Assembly (NCBI GenBank): GCA_937884995.1
Contig: CAKZZL010000035.1
Coordinates: forward strand, 62,001 to 126,000
Direction: 5' to 3'
Origin: an uncultured Clostridia bacterium
GTDB taxonomy: Bacteria > Bacillota > Clostridia > Oscillospirales > Acutalibacteraceae
DNA length: 64,000 nucleotides
The notes under the pieces: generated by a model
Seen by the model: the letters and a program-made list of their open reading frames with translations, nothing else
What the model was told of the DNA's origin: nothing
The model's database searches: none
In this document: positions 7,195 through 15,666 of the stretch, one piece after another
Layout: every line of letters starts with the position of its first letter
How positions within the stretch are numbered: the first letter of the stretch is position 1
Program-made: the position numbers and the translations under genes

Positions 7195-7554
7195 ATGAAG
7201 ATAAAAGATATGCAAAAACTGCTTGATGCAAAAGTGGTTTGCTGTGAAGAAAATATTGAACGCCAAGTCTATTCAGCATGCGGCTGTGACCTTATGAGTG
7301 ATGTGCTTGCATATGTTAAGGACCAGGCTGTTCTCTTAACAGGACTTGTTAATCCTCAGGTCATTCGCACTGCTGAAATGATGGATATGATTTGTATTGT
7401 TTTTGTACGTTCAAAGACACCGTCTGACGAGATAATTCAAATGGCAAAGGAACACGGCATTGTCATAATGTGCACTGAAAAGCGCCTTTATGAAGCCTGC
7501 GGAATACTTTATTCCAACGGACTTATCGGTTCCGCCACAAAGGCACAATCGTGA
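7195..7554 (+). CDS. DRTGG domain protein (first copy)
   Basis: A 119-residue soluble protein consisting only of a DRTGG-type domain (QAVLLTGLVNPQVIRTAEMM, then CIVFVRSKTPSDEIIQMA). DRTGG domains occur as regulatory modules in phosphotransacetylase-like proteins and with CBS domains. Their ligand is not firmly known. Stand-alone copies are recurrent in clostridial hydrogenase operons. The frame ends with a 4-base overlap with the next gene, so the two are translationally coupled. It has five cysteines (CC at about residues 20-21), but I see no clear metal site. A role as a redox or nucleotide sensor is inference only. Confidence 0.8.
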   Translation: MKIKDMQKLLDAKVVCCEENIERQVYSACGCDLMSDVLAYVKDQAVLLTGLVNPQVIRTAEMMDMICIVFVRSKTPSDEIIQMAKEHGIVIMCTEKRLYEACGILYSNGLIGSATKAQS

Positions 7555-7979
7555 ACGACGAATTAGTTTTCCATTTTGATATTGATGGTGAGGATTTCAC
7601 CACAGCAGGTCAGGCATCAGTACAAATCAAAAAAAACCTAAGACAACTGGGACTTTCCTCTGAGATTATTCGAAGAGTATCTATTGCCATGTATGAGGGC
7701 GAAATCAATATGGTTGTGCATGCTCATGGCGGGGAAGCGGACGTTAAAGTCAGTGAGGACTGGGTCGAGATAATACTAAAGGATTCGGGTCCCGGAATTG
7801 AGGATATTGATAAAGCTATGATGGAAGGATTCTCAACTGCGAACGATGAAGTAAGATCATTGGGATTCGGCGCAGGCATGGGACTTCCAAATATGAAACG
7901 GTATACCGATGAGATGGAGATAGACTCTGTTGTCGGACAAGGTACGACCGTGAGAATGAAAGTTAAATTTAACCAGTGA
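7551..7979 (+). CDS. Anti-sigma-factor-like GHKL ATPase (RsbW-type)
   Basis: A 142-residue single GHKL ATPase domain of the RsbW/SpoIIAB kind. The N box reads IAMYEGEINMVVHAH, the G1 box reads LKDSGPGIEDID and the G2 region reads LGFGAGMGLPNMKRYTDEM. Such proteins are serine kinases and anti-sigma switches, but no anti-anti-sigma (STAS) partner is encoded nearby. It starts at GTG 7551, overlapping the preceding stop by four bases. Its place directly before the sensory-type hydrogenase gene suggests that it relays that protein's state, which is inference. Confidence 0.85.
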   Translation: MNDELVFHFDIDGEDFTTAGQASVQIKKNLRQLGLSSEIIRRVSIAMYEGEINMVVHAHGGEADVKVSEDWVEIILKDSGPGIEDIDKAMMEGFSTANDEVRSLGFGAGMGLPNMKRYTDEMEIDSVVGQGTTVRMKVKFNQ

Positions 7980-7985
7980 TAATTT

Positions 7986-9251
7986 ATGGATATATATGAG
8001 CATTCTGTCCTTCTTGACAGAGAAAAATGTACGGGCTGTACAACCTGCCTAAAGCACTGCCCTACAGAAGCAATCAGAATAAAAGAAGGCCACGCCGTGA
8101 TAAATGACACAAGGTGTATAGATTGCGGTGAATGTATTCGTATGTGTCCGCATAATGCTAAAAAGGCAGTTTGCGATAAACTTGAAGATATGAAACGCTT
8201 TAACTACAAGATCGCGCTGCCGGCTCCTACGCTTTACGGCCAGTTTGACAATCTTGATGATGTTGATTATGTTCTGGACGGCTTATTGAGCATAGGATTT
8301 GATGATGTTTATGAGGTATCAAAGGCAGCAGAGCTTGTTTCTGCATATACCCGTTTATATCTGAAAACATACGGGATAAGTAAACCGGTGATTTCTTCTG
8401 CATGTCCGGTTGTCGTAAGGCTTATAGAGCTGAGATTCCCATCCTTAAACGACCATATTATGCATATGCTTCCTCCAATGGAGGTCGCAGCAAGACTTGC
8501 ACGCAAGCGTGCACTCGAGAAACATCCGGAACTATCAAACGAGGACATAGGTGTATGCTTTATATCTCCTTGTCCTGCGAAGATGAGTTATGTAAAGAAC
8601 GGCTTTGCGGATTATATGAGCAATGTAGATTGTGTGGTTTCAATCAGTGACATATATTTTAAGCTTATTAATGAAATGTCGCCGGATAAAGAAGTTAAAT
8701 CTTTAAGTGAATCCGGTATCATAGGAATAGGATGGGCAAGCTCAGGCGGAGAAGCATCTGCAATATTCAATGAAAATTATCTTGCTGCAGACGGAATCGA
8801 AAATGTTATCAGAGTACTTGATCAGGTAGAAAACGGAAATATCCCTTCTCTGGAATTTATAGAGTTGAATGCGTGTCCTGGAGGATGTGTAGGCGGCGTT
8901 ATGGCCGTTCAGAATCCCTTCATAGCAAAAGCAAGATTGCAATCACTTAAAAGATATCTGCCTGTATCCCAGAACTTTATAGATAAGGATGAGACATATA
9001 TTCCCGGCGATTATCTCTTTAATGATTTGCCACAATATCATCCGATAACAAGACTCAGCAACAATATAGTGCAATCTATGCGTATGATGGCTGACATTCA
9101 GTCCTTAAGAGACAGCCTGCCCGGCATTGATTGCGGAGCATGCGGTGCTCCAAGCTGCCGCGCCTTTGCAGAAGATGTAATCAGGGGCAAAGCAGATGCG
9201 GGCGGATGCAGACTTATGACGGGAAAACAGGAGGAGACAAATGACAGTTAA
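7986..9251 (+). CDS. Putative sensory [FeFe] hydrogenase (HydS-type, group D-like)
   Basis: A 421-residue iron-sulfur protein. Two ferredoxin-type [4Fe-4S] sites (CTGCTTCLKHC and CIDCGECIRMC) come first, then an H-cluster domain with cysteines C140 (SSACPVV), C196 (SPCPAK), C297 and C301 (ACPGGCVGG). The C-terminal motif is C383-X2-C386-X4-C391-X16-C408. The residue before C140 is Ala rather than Cys, and other catalytic-pocket residues of HydA (TSCSPGW, MPCTAKK) differ. This layout and CX2CX4CX16C motif match the putative sensory group D hydrogenases described from Thermoanaerobacter. It lacks a PAS domain. It probably senses H2 or redox state rather than turning over H2 quickly. It overlaps the next gene by 11 bases. 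Confidence 0.85.
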   Translation: MDIYEHSVLLDREKCTGCTTCLKHCPTEAIRIKEGHAVINDTRCIDCGECIRMCPHNAKKAVCDKLEDMKRFNYKIALPAPTLYGQFDNLDDVDYVLDGLLSIGFDDVYEVSKAAELVSAYTRLYLKTYGISKPVISSACPVVVRLIELRFPSLNDHIMHMLPPMEVAARLARKRALEKHPELSNEDIGVCFISPCPAKMSYVKNGFADYMSNVDCVVSISDIYFKLINEMSPDKEVKSLSESGIIGIGWASSGGEASAIFNENYLAADGIENVIRVLDQVENGNIPSLEFIELNACPGGCVGGVMAVQNPFIAKARLQSLKRYLPVSQNFIDKDETYIPGDYLFNDLPQYHPITRLSNNIVQSMRMMADIQSLRDSLPGIDCGACGAPSCRAFAEDVIRGKADAGGCRLMTGKQEETNDS

Positions 9252-9567
9252 AGAACTTTGCGACTCTTGTTCATTTGATATAATCAACATGGCTGACCCG
9301 GACAGAGAAGTAGATGGCTGCTATATAGGGGACCTTCTCAGTTGGGTAATGGGCAGAGCACAGGAAGGCAATGTCTGGATTACAATTATGTCCAATGTGA
9401 GTGTAATAGCCGTTGCTGCTCTCTCCGACGTATCATGCGTTATTCTTTCAGAAGGTGTCAGTCTTGATGATGAAGTCAGAAAGACAGCAGAGCAGAAGGG
9501 TATAAATGTGCTCTCTTCTAAGGAAAATACATATATGACTGCCTTGCAGATCTCCGGTAAGATATAA
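9241..9567 (+). CDS. DRTGG domain protein (second copy)
   Basis: A 108-residue DRTGG-type domain (GNVWITIMSNVSVIAVAALSDVS, then VSLDDEVRKTAEQKGINVLSS) clearly related in layout to the product of 7195-7554 but divergent in sequence. A GGAGGA site precedes ATG 9241, which lies inside the end of the sensory hydrogenase gene. The stop overlaps the next ATG by one base (TAATG). Two different DRTGG proteins in one operon suggest that they form a hetero-oligomer or read two signals. No catalytic residues are evident. Confidence 0.8.
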   Translation: MTVKELCDSCSFDIINMADPDREVDGCYIGDLLSWVMGRAQEGNVWITIMSNVSVIAVAALSDVSCVILSEGVSLDDEVRKTAEQKGINVLSSKENTYMTALQISGKI

Positions 9568-10301
9568 TGAAAAAATATTATTACGATTTTCATATTCATT
9601 CCTGCCTTTCACCTTGCGGTGATGATGACAATACACCCAATAATATTGCCGGAATGGCAATGCTCATGGGCCTTAATATAGTGGCGCTCACAGATCATAA
9701 CAGCTGCAAAAACTGTCCTGCCTTTTTTGAGGCAGCAAATAGGTATGGGATAACGCCTCTGGCAGGAATGGAACTGACAACAGCAGAAGACATTCATGTT
9801 GTTTGCCTTTTTGAGAATCTGGAAGATGCAATGCGCTTTGATGAATTTGTTGATTCAAAGAGAGTGAAAATAAAAAACAAGGTCGAGATATTCGGAAATC
9901 AGCAAATAATGGACGGACAGGACAATATAGTCGGGGAAGATGAATTCCTTTTAACAAATGCCACAAATATCTTTCTGGACGAAGTCCCCGATTTAGTTAA
10001 GCAATACGGCGGAATATCATTTCCGGCACATATTGATAAGCAGGCTAACGGCATTATAGCAACGCTCGGAACATTCCCCGAGACAGCTGATTTCAATATT
10101 ATAGAAATAAACAGAAAAGAGAACATTGATAAATATATAGAGAAATACTCTTTGTCTGATAAGATTCTTTTGATTAATTCGGATGCTCATTTATTGACAA
10201 CAATGAGAGAACATGAAAACTATCTGGAACTGGAAACCGAATCTGATTCGGATGAAGCGATAAGACATAGTTTATTTGATTTTTTGAGAAATACAAAATG
10301 A
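9567..10301 (+). CDS. PHP domain metallohydrolase
   Basis: A 244-residue PHP (polymerase and histidinol phosphatase) domain. Motifs are DFHIHSCLSPCGDDD near the N-terminus, ALTDHNS, GMELTTAEDIHVVCLFE, GGISFPAHID and INSDAH near the C-terminus, which together supply the metal-binding His and Asp/Glu residues. PHP proteins hydrolyse phosphoesters, including nucleotides. The substrate here is unknown. Its place between a DRTGG gene and a GHKL ATPase gene suggests that it makes or removes a nucleotide signal that tunes hydrogenase expression or activity. That is inference. It overlaps the next gene by four bases. Confidence 0.88.
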   Translation: MKKYYYDFHIHSCLSPCGDDDNTPNNIAGMAMLMGLNIVALTDHNSCKNCPAFFEAANRYGITPLAGMELTTAEDIHVVCLFENLEDAMRFDEFVDSKRVKIKNKVEIFGNQQIMDGQDNIVGEDEFLLTNATNIFLDEVPDLVKQYGGISFPAHIDKQANGIIATLGTFPETADFNIIEINRKENIDKYIEKYSLSDKILLINSDAHLLTTMREHENYLELETESDSDEAIRHSLFDFLRNTK

Positions 10302-10840
10302 AAGAGTTATCACTGAATATCCTTGATATTGCTGAAAATTCAATAAAAGCCGGAGCAACGCTTACCGAGATTATATTGAATGAAACAGATGACATACTTG
10401 AGATAACAATCAAGGACAATGGTTGTGGAATGGATGAAGAAACCTTAAAAAATGTTGTTGATCCATTCTATACAACAAGAACTACCAGGAAGGTGGGCCT
10501 GGGACTGCCGCTTTTGAAACTGGCAGCGGAACAAAGCGAGGGCTCCTTCCAAATAGAGTCAAGCATAGATGAAAAAGGACATGGAACGGTTGTTAAAGCT
10601 CTTTTTAACAAAAAGCACATAGACTTTACTCCTTTGGGAGATGTAATATCATCAATTACAACACTTATACAAGGACATCCCGAATGTGACTTTTTATTCA
10701 GTCACAATCTTCCGAAAGGGGAGATAAAACTGGATACAAGGGAGATTCGTCAGATTCTCGAGGATGTTCCCCTTAACAGTTATGAAGTTATTAAATGGAT
10801 TGAGGAATACTTAAAGGAACAGTATTCGGAAATCGCTTAA
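10298..10840 (+). CDS. Histidine-kinase-like GHKL ATPase without a sensor domain
   Basis: A 180-residue protein with a single GHKL fold: LNILDIAENSIKAG (N box), IKDNGCGMDEE (G1), DPFYTTRTTRKVGLGLPLLK (F and G2 boxes). No His-phosphorylation domain or transmembrane segment is present, and no response regulator gene is near. The C-terminal ~60 residues (HPECDFLFSHNLPKGE) are of unknown fold. It is the second ATPase of the operon and is more kinase-like than the RsbW-like one at 7551. It may act on the DRTGG or Fe-S partners. A 50-base gap separates it from the structural genes that follow. Confidence 0.82.
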   Translation: MKELSLNILDIAENSIKAGATLTEIILNETDDILEITIKDNGCGMDEETLKNVVDPFYTTRTTRKVGLGLPLLKLAAEQSEGSFQIESSIDEKGHGTVVKALFNKKHIDFTPLGDVISSITTLIQGHPECDFLFSHNLPKGEIKLDTREIRQILEDVPLNSYEVIKWIEEYLKEQYSEIA

Positions 10841-10890
10841 TATATACAAAAAATATAAAATGTTCAATATGTAGAGAGAGGATGAATTGG

Positions 10891-11271
10891 ATGAAATCAC
10901 TTGCTGAACTTCAGGCCATCAAAGAAAAAATGAAAGACAAGGTTATTCTGCGTGAAGATTCAGGCAATATCAGAGTTGTCGTAGGTATGGCAACATGCGG
11001 TATTGCTGCAGGCGCACGCCCCGTGCTTAATGCTTTCGTCGAGGAAGTAAACAACCAGGGACTTAATTCAAAAGTAACGGTAGCCCAGACAGGATGCATA
11101 GGTATCTGCCAGTTCGAACCCGTAGTCGAGGTTTATGAGGCAGGCAAAGAGAAGGTTACTTATGTAAGAATGACTGCAGAAAAAGCAAAAGAAGTTGTTG
11201 AAAAACATCTTAAGAGTGGCAATGTTATTGCCGAATATACTATAACAAACGACAAGTTAATCGGAGGTTAA
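10891..11271 (+). CDS. Thioredoxin-like [2Fe-2S] ferredoxin of the hydrogenase operon
   Basis: A 126-residue protein with ATCGIAAGARPVLNAF and TGCIGICQFEPVVEVYE, the paired Cys motifs of thioredoxin-like [2Fe-2S] ferredoxins. The start is taken as ATG 10891 because GAGAGAGG lies nine bases upstream; the ATG at 10882 directly abuts that site. This small subunit commonly precedes the NuoF-like gene in clostridial hydrogenase operons and resembles the N-terminal domain of that protein. It is likely an extra electron carrier or a fourth subunit. Confidence 0.88.
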   Translation: MKSLAELQAIKEKMKDKVILREDSGNIRVVVGMATCGIAAGARPVLNAFVEEVNNQGLNSKVTVAQTGCIGICQFEPVVEVYEAGKEKVTYVRMTAEKAKEVVEKHLKSGNVIAEYTITNDKLIGG

Positions 11272-11275
11272 GTTT

Positions 11276-13102
11276 ATGATTCGCACACATGTACTTATCT
11301 GCGGCGGTACAGGCTGTACCTCATCAGGCAGCAAGCACATTCAACAGGCTTTTGTTGATGAACTTGCGAAGAATGACCTCACAAATGAGGTTAAGATTGT
11401 TCAGACCGGCTGCTTCGGACTTTGCGCATTAGGTCCGGTTGTAATAGTACATCCGGATGGAACATTCTATAGCCAGGTTAAACCGGAAGATGTAGCTGAA
11501 ATAGTTGAAGAACATCTTCTCAAAGGACGTGTTGTTCAACGTCTTGTATATGATGAAACAACAAATCCGACTCATGAAATCATGGCAGGAAATGTTTCAC
11601 TTAATGATACCGATTTCTATAAGGCTCAGCATCGTGTTGCATTGCGTAACTGCGGTGTAATTGACCCTGAAAATATCGATGAATATATCGCTATGGACGG
11701 ATATCAGGCTCTCGGTAAGGCTCTTACGGAAATGACTCCGGAAGACGTAATCAAGTGTATATCTGATTCCGGCCTTCGCGGAAGAGGCGGCGGAGGATTC
11801 CCAACAGGCTTCAAATGGTCTCTTTGTGCACCTAACAAGGCTGACCAAAAGTATGTAGTATGTAATGCCGATGAAGGTGACCCGGGCGCATTTATGGATC
11901 GTTCCGTTCTCGAGGGGGATCCGCATTGTATAATTGAAGCAATGGCTATCTGCGGATATGCTATAGGCGCTACAAAGGGTTTTGTGTACGTACGTGCTGA
12001 GTATCCTATCGCAGTTGCAAGATTGCAGCTTGCTATCAACCAGGCTCGTGAATATGGCCTTCTCGGAAAGAACATATTTGATTCAGGCTTTGATTTTGAT
12101 CTTGAGATCAGACTCGGTGCCGGTGCATTCGTATGTGGAGAAGAAACTGCTCTTATGACTTCTATCGAAGGTAACCGCGGTGAACCAAGACCGCGTCCGC
12201 CGTTCCCGGCAGTCAAGGGCCTCTTTGGTAAGCCAACAGTTGAAAATAACGTTGAGACATTTGCCAATGTTGCTCAGATTATCCTTCATGGTGCTGACTG
12301 GTTTGCATCAATGGGAACAGAAAGAAGCAAAGGTACAAAGGTGTTTGCTCTAGGCGGAAAGATTAAACATACAGGTCTTGTTGAGGTTCCTATGGGAACA
12401 ACACTTCGTCAGATTATATATGATATAGGCGGAGGTATCCCGAACGGCAAACAGTTCAAGGCTGCACAAACAGGCGGACCTTCAGGCGGATGTATCCCTG
12501 CATCACTTATCGATACAGAGATTGACTATGATAACCTTACTGCTATCGGATGTATGATGGGTTCAGGCGGGCTTATCGTTATGGATGAAGATACATGTAT
12601 GGTTGATATTGCAAAATTCTTCCTTGAATTTACAGTTGATGAGAGCTGCGGTAAGTGTACTCCTTGCCGTGTAGGTACAAAGAGACTTTATGAGATTCTT
12701 GAAAAGATAACTTCAGGCAAGGGGACCATGGAAGATATCGACAAACTTGAAGAACTTTGCTATTACATCAAAGCAAATTCTGCATGCGGACTCGGACAGA
12801 CAGCTCCGAACCCAGTACTGGCAACACTTAAATTCTTCAGACATGAATATGAAGCTCATGTTAAAGACAAGAAGTGTCCTGCAGGAGTTTGTAAGGAATT
12901 GCTTACATATACTATAGATAAAGATAAGTGTATAGGATGCGGACTTTGTGCACGCAACTGTCCTGTAAGCGCAATCTCCAAGACAGACTATGTTGCCGAA
13001 GGACATAAACTTCCTTCATATTCAATCGATGCTGAAAAGTGCATCAAGTGCGGTGTATGTATGTCAAATTGTCGTAAAGCTAAGGCAATCAGTAAGAAAT
13101 AA
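11276..13102 (+). CDS. hydB: HydB/NuoF-like NADH- and FMN-binding hydrogenase subunit
   Basis: A 608-residue flavoprotein subunit that holds the NAD(H)-binding FMN site of bifurcating hydrogenases. The N-terminal domain is a thioredoxin-like [2Fe-2S] module (C9-X4-C14, C46-X3-C50). The NuoF core has GRGGGGFPTGFKW and CNADEGDPGAFMDR for FMN/NADH binding and ESCGKCTPCRVG for a [4Fe-4S] cluster. The C-terminus adds two ferredoxin clusters, CIGCGLCARNC and CIKCGVCMSNC. The length and five-part layout equal those of HydB. It lies five bases after the small ferredoxin gene and 18 bases before hydA. Confidence 0.96.
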   Translation: MIRTHVLICGGTGCTSSGSKHIQQAFVDELAKNDLTNEVKIVQTGCFGLCALGPVVIVHPDGTFYSQVKPEDVAEIVEEHLLKGRVVQRLVYDETTNPTHEIMAGNVSLNDTDFYKAQHRVALRNCGVIDPENIDEYIAMDGYQALGKALTEMTPEDVIKCISDSGLRGRGGGGFPTGFKWSLCAPNKADQKYVVCNADEGDPGAFMDRSVLEGDPHCIIEAMAICGYAIGATKGFVYVRAEYPIAVARLQLAINQAREYGLLGKNIFDSGFDFDLEIRLGAGAFVCGEETALMTSIEGNRGEPRPRPPFPAVKGLFGKPTVENNVETFANVAQIILHGADWFASMGTERSKGTKVFALGGKIKHTGLVEVPMGTTLRQIIYDIGGGIPNGKQFKAAQTGGPSGGCIPASLIDTEIDYDNLTAIGCMMGSGGLIVMDEDTCMVDIAKFFLEFTVDESCGKCTPCRVGTKRLYEILEKITSGKGTMEDIDKLEELCYYIKANSACGLGQTAPNPVLATLKFFRHEYEAHVKDKKCPAGVCKELLTYTIDKDKCIGCGLCARNCPVSAISKTDYVAEGHKLPSYSIDAEKCIKCGVCMSNCRKAKAISKK

Positions 13103-13120
13103 GAAAGGAGCCTGAAAATA

Positions 13121-14872
13121 ATGGATATGGTTAATTTGAAAATAAATGGTATAGCCGTAAGTGTTCCGAAGGGCTCAACTATTCTTGACGCTGCCCGTCA
13201 AACGGGTGTTGAAATTCCTACACTTTGCTATATGAAGGAAAAGAATGAAATCGGAGCTTGCCGTATTTGCATTGTTGAAGCAAATGAAGGCAGAGGTTTC
13301 AGACTTGTAACATCCTGCGTTTACCCTGTAAGCGAGGGAATGGAAGTTCTCACAAACAGTGATAAGGTTCAGAAGGCAAGAAAGACAACACTTGAACTCA
13401 TCCTCTCTACTCATGATAAAAGTTGTCTCTCATGCGTAAGATCAACCAATTGTGAACTTCAGAGACTTTGTCAGAAATACGGAGTTGAGCAAACAGCCTT
13501 TGAAGGCAGCAAACCTCATTATGAGAAGGACTATAGTACAGCTCACCTCGTAAGAGATAACAATAAGTGTATCCTTTGCCGCAGATGCGTAGCTGCCTGC
13601 AAAGAACAGTATGTAAGCGTTATAGGCGCAAACGACCGCGGATTCGATACTTCGATCGGTCAGCCTTTCGGACTTTCACTTAATAGCACACCATGTATTT
13701 CATGTGGACAATGTACAGTTGTATGTCCTACAGGTGCTCTTACCGAAAAGGATGATACAGATAAAGTATGGGCTGCTTTAGCTGACCCGACAAAACATGT
13801 TGTTGTTCAGACAGCACCTTCAATCCGTGCAACAATAGGTGAATGCTTCGGTATGCCGATAGGTTCAAATGTTGAAGGAAAGCTTGTTGCCGGACTTCGC
13901 AGAATAGGATTTGATAAAGTTTTTGATACAGATTTCGGCGCTGACCTCACTATTGTTGAAGAGGCAAACGAACTTGTAGAAAGAATTAAAAACGGCGGAA
14001 CTCTTCCGATGATCACATCATGTTCACCCGGATGGGTTAAGTTCTGTGAGTTATATTATCCGGAACTCTTAAGTCACCTTTCAACATGCAAGTCACCTCA
14101 GCAAATGACAGGTGCCGTTATCAAGACATATTATGCTGAAAAGATGGGTTTAGAACCTAAAGATATCGTAAGTGTATCAATTATGCCATGTACAGCTAAG
14201 AAATTTGAAATCGGCAGAGACGATCAATCAGCTGCAGGTGTTCCTGATGTTGATATCGCTTTGACAACAAGAGAAGCTGCAAGAATGATGCAGCGTCTCG
14301 GAGTTAATTTTGAAGCTCTTCCGGATGAGGAATTTGACAGCCCACTTGCTGATGATACAGGTGCCGCAGTTATATTCGGTGCTACCGGCGGTGTTATGGA
14401 AGCAGCTGTAAGAACTGCAAATGCATGGCTTAACGGCGCTAAAGACGCAATTGAAGTTGAAGCATTAAGAGGAACTGCTCCGATTAAGGAAACCACAGTA
14501 AACCTTGCCGGCAATGACATAAAGCTTGTTGTTGCATCAGGTGCTGCTGCAGCTAAGCAGGTAATGGATAAACTCGCTGCAGGAAATCCGGACGGATGGG
14601 GCTTTATTGAGATTATGGGTTGCCCGGGCGGATGCGTAAACGGAGGCGGCCAGCCAATTCAGCCGCAGTATATACGTGATACGGTTGATCTTAAGGCAGT
14701 AAGAGCCAAAGCTCTTTATGATCAGGACAAGGCTATGGAACTCAGAATGTCTCATGAAAGTCCTATGATCAAGAAAATCTACGAAGAGTGGTATACAGAA
14801 GGCTTCGGCGGAGAAAAAGCACACCATGCTTTACATACTTCATATACGCCAAGAGAAAAGTACAGAAAGTAA
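13121..14872 (+). CDS. hydA: HydA, catalytic [FeFe] hydrogenase subunit
   Basis: A 583-residue catalytic subunit. The N-terminal plant-type [2Fe-2S] domain has CYMKEKNEIGACRICIVE. Next come the His-ligated cluster H-X3-C-X2-C-X5-C (HDKSCLSCVRSTNC) and two [4Fe-4S] sites (CILCRRCVAAC and CISCGQCTVVC). The H-cluster domain has TSCSPGW (C301), MPCTAKK (C357) and GCPGGCVNGGGQP (C501, C505). With HydB and HydC it should couple H2 to NADH and ferredoxin. Assembly needs HydE, HydF and HydG, which are not in the window. It is the last gene of the operon, followed by a strong terminator. Confidence 0.97.
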   Translation: MDMVNLKINGIAVSVPKGSTILDAARQTGVEIPTLCYMKEKNEIGACRICIVEANEGRGFRLVTSCVYPVSEGMEVLTNSDKVQKARKTTLELILSTHDKSCLSCVRSTNCELQRLCQKYGVEQTAFEGSKPHYEKDYSTAHLVRDNNKCILCRRCVAACKEQYVSVIGANDRGFDTSIGQPFGLSLNSTPCISCGQCTVVCPTGALTEKDDTDKVWAALADPTKHVVVQTAPSIRATIGECFGMPIGSNVEGKLVAGLRRIGFDKVFDTDFGADLTIVEEANELVERIKNGGTLPMITSCSPGWVKFCELYYPELLSHLSTCKSPQQMTGAVIKTYYAEKMGLEPKDIVSVSIMPCTAKKFEIGRDDQSAAGVPDVDIALTTREAARMMQRLGVNFEALPDEEFDSPLADDTGAAVIFGATGGVMEAAVRTANAWLNGAKDAIEVEALRGTAPIKETTVNLAGNDIKLVVASGAAAAKQVMDKLAAGNPDGWGFIEIMGCPGGCVNGGGQPIQPQYIRDTVDLKAVRAKALYDQDKAMELRMSHESPMIKKIYEEWYTEGFGGEKAHHALHTSYTPREKYRK

Positions 14873-14879
14873 GACAAAC

Positions 14880-14915
14880 AGGGCGGTCAGGAAAAAGACC
14901 GCCCTATACATTTTA
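14880..14915 (+). terminator. Terminator of the hydrogenase operon
   Basis: GGGCGGTC (14881-14888) pairs with GACCGCCC (14897-14904), followed by a T-rich stretch ending in TTTT. Confidence 0.88.
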
Positions 14916-14932
14916 AATAGGCACTTTCGTGA

Positions 14933-14961
14933 TTGAAAAAAAAACATATATATGTTATTAT
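14933..14961 (+). promoter_or_regulatory. SigA promoter for the thrH-like gene
   Basis: TTGAAA (14933-14938), 17-base spacer, TATTAT (14956-14961). It lies between the hydrogenase terminator and the gene at 14990. Confidence 0.65.
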
Positions 14962-14989
14962 TTTAAAAAAGTCGAAAGGATAAAAATCG

Positions 14990-15601
14990 ATGACCGGTGA
15001 TATGAATATAGTATGCCTTGATATGGAAGGTGTTTTGGTTCCGGAGATATGGATTGCATTTGCAGATGCTGTCGGTATTCCTGAACTCAGAAAGACTACA
15101 AGAGATGAGCCTGATTATGATAAACTTATGAAATACAGGCTTTCCATCTTAAAGGAACACGGACTTGGAATTAATGAAATCCAGAAAACAATAGCAGGAA
15201 TAAAACCATTCCCGGGAGCTAAGGAATTTCTTGATAAGCTGCGTGAGATTACTCAGGTAATAATCCTTTCGGATACATTTACTCAATTCGCTGCTCCCCT
15301 TATGAAACAACTGGGAATGCCTACACTCTTTTGCAACAGTTTGGAGATAGCTGATAACGGCGAAATTACCGGCTACAGAATGAGAGTAACAAATTCAAAA
15401 CTTACAACTGTTAAAGGCCTGCAAAGCATAGGCTTTGAAACTATAGCTGCCGGAGACAGCCACAATGATCTCGGCATGATTCTGAACAGTAAGGCAGGTT
15501 TTCTCTTTAAGAGCACAGATGCTATTAAAGCAGAGCATCCGGAACTTAAAGCTTTTGAAGAATATGATGATCTCTTTGAAGCAATTAAGGTTTCACTTTA
15601 A
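14990..15601 (+). CDS. thrH: ThrH-like phosphoserine phosphatase / homoserine phosphotransferase
   Basis: A 203-residue HAD-family enzyme. The N-terminal motif is CLDMEGVLVPEIWIAFAD; ThrH has the same DxEGVLVPEIW form in place of the usual DxDGT. TTRDEPDYDKLMKYRL, VIILSDTFTQF and AAGDSHNDLGMI also match ThrH closely along the whole length. Pseudomonas ThrH dephosphorylates phosphoserine and transfers phosphate to homoserine. Here it may supply the last step of serine synthesis. GAAAGGA precedes the ATG by nine bases. It is followed by a weak hairpin and an oxidoreductase gene. Confidence 0.92.
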   Translation: MTGDMNIVCLDMEGVLVPEIWIAFADAVGIPELRKTTRDEPDYDKLMKYRLSILKEHGLGINEIQKTIAGIKPFPGAKEFLDKLREITQVIILSDTFTQFAAPLMKQLGMPTLFCNSLEIADNGEITGYRMRVTNSKLTTVKGLQSIGFETIAAGDSHNDLGMILNSKAGFLFKSTDAIKAEHPELKAFEEYDDLFEAIKVSL

Positions 15602-15613
15602 TCATAAAACTTT

Positions 15614-15645
15614 TGGCTGCCGACTTTCGACAGCCTTTCTGTTAT
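15614..15645 (+). terminator. Weak hairpin after thrH
   Basis: GGCTGCCGA and TCGACAGCC form a 9-bp stem with one mismatch around CTT, followed by TTTCTG. Termination is probably partial. Confidence 0.45.
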
Positions 15646-15666
15646 GTAATTTCGGAGGATAAAGCT

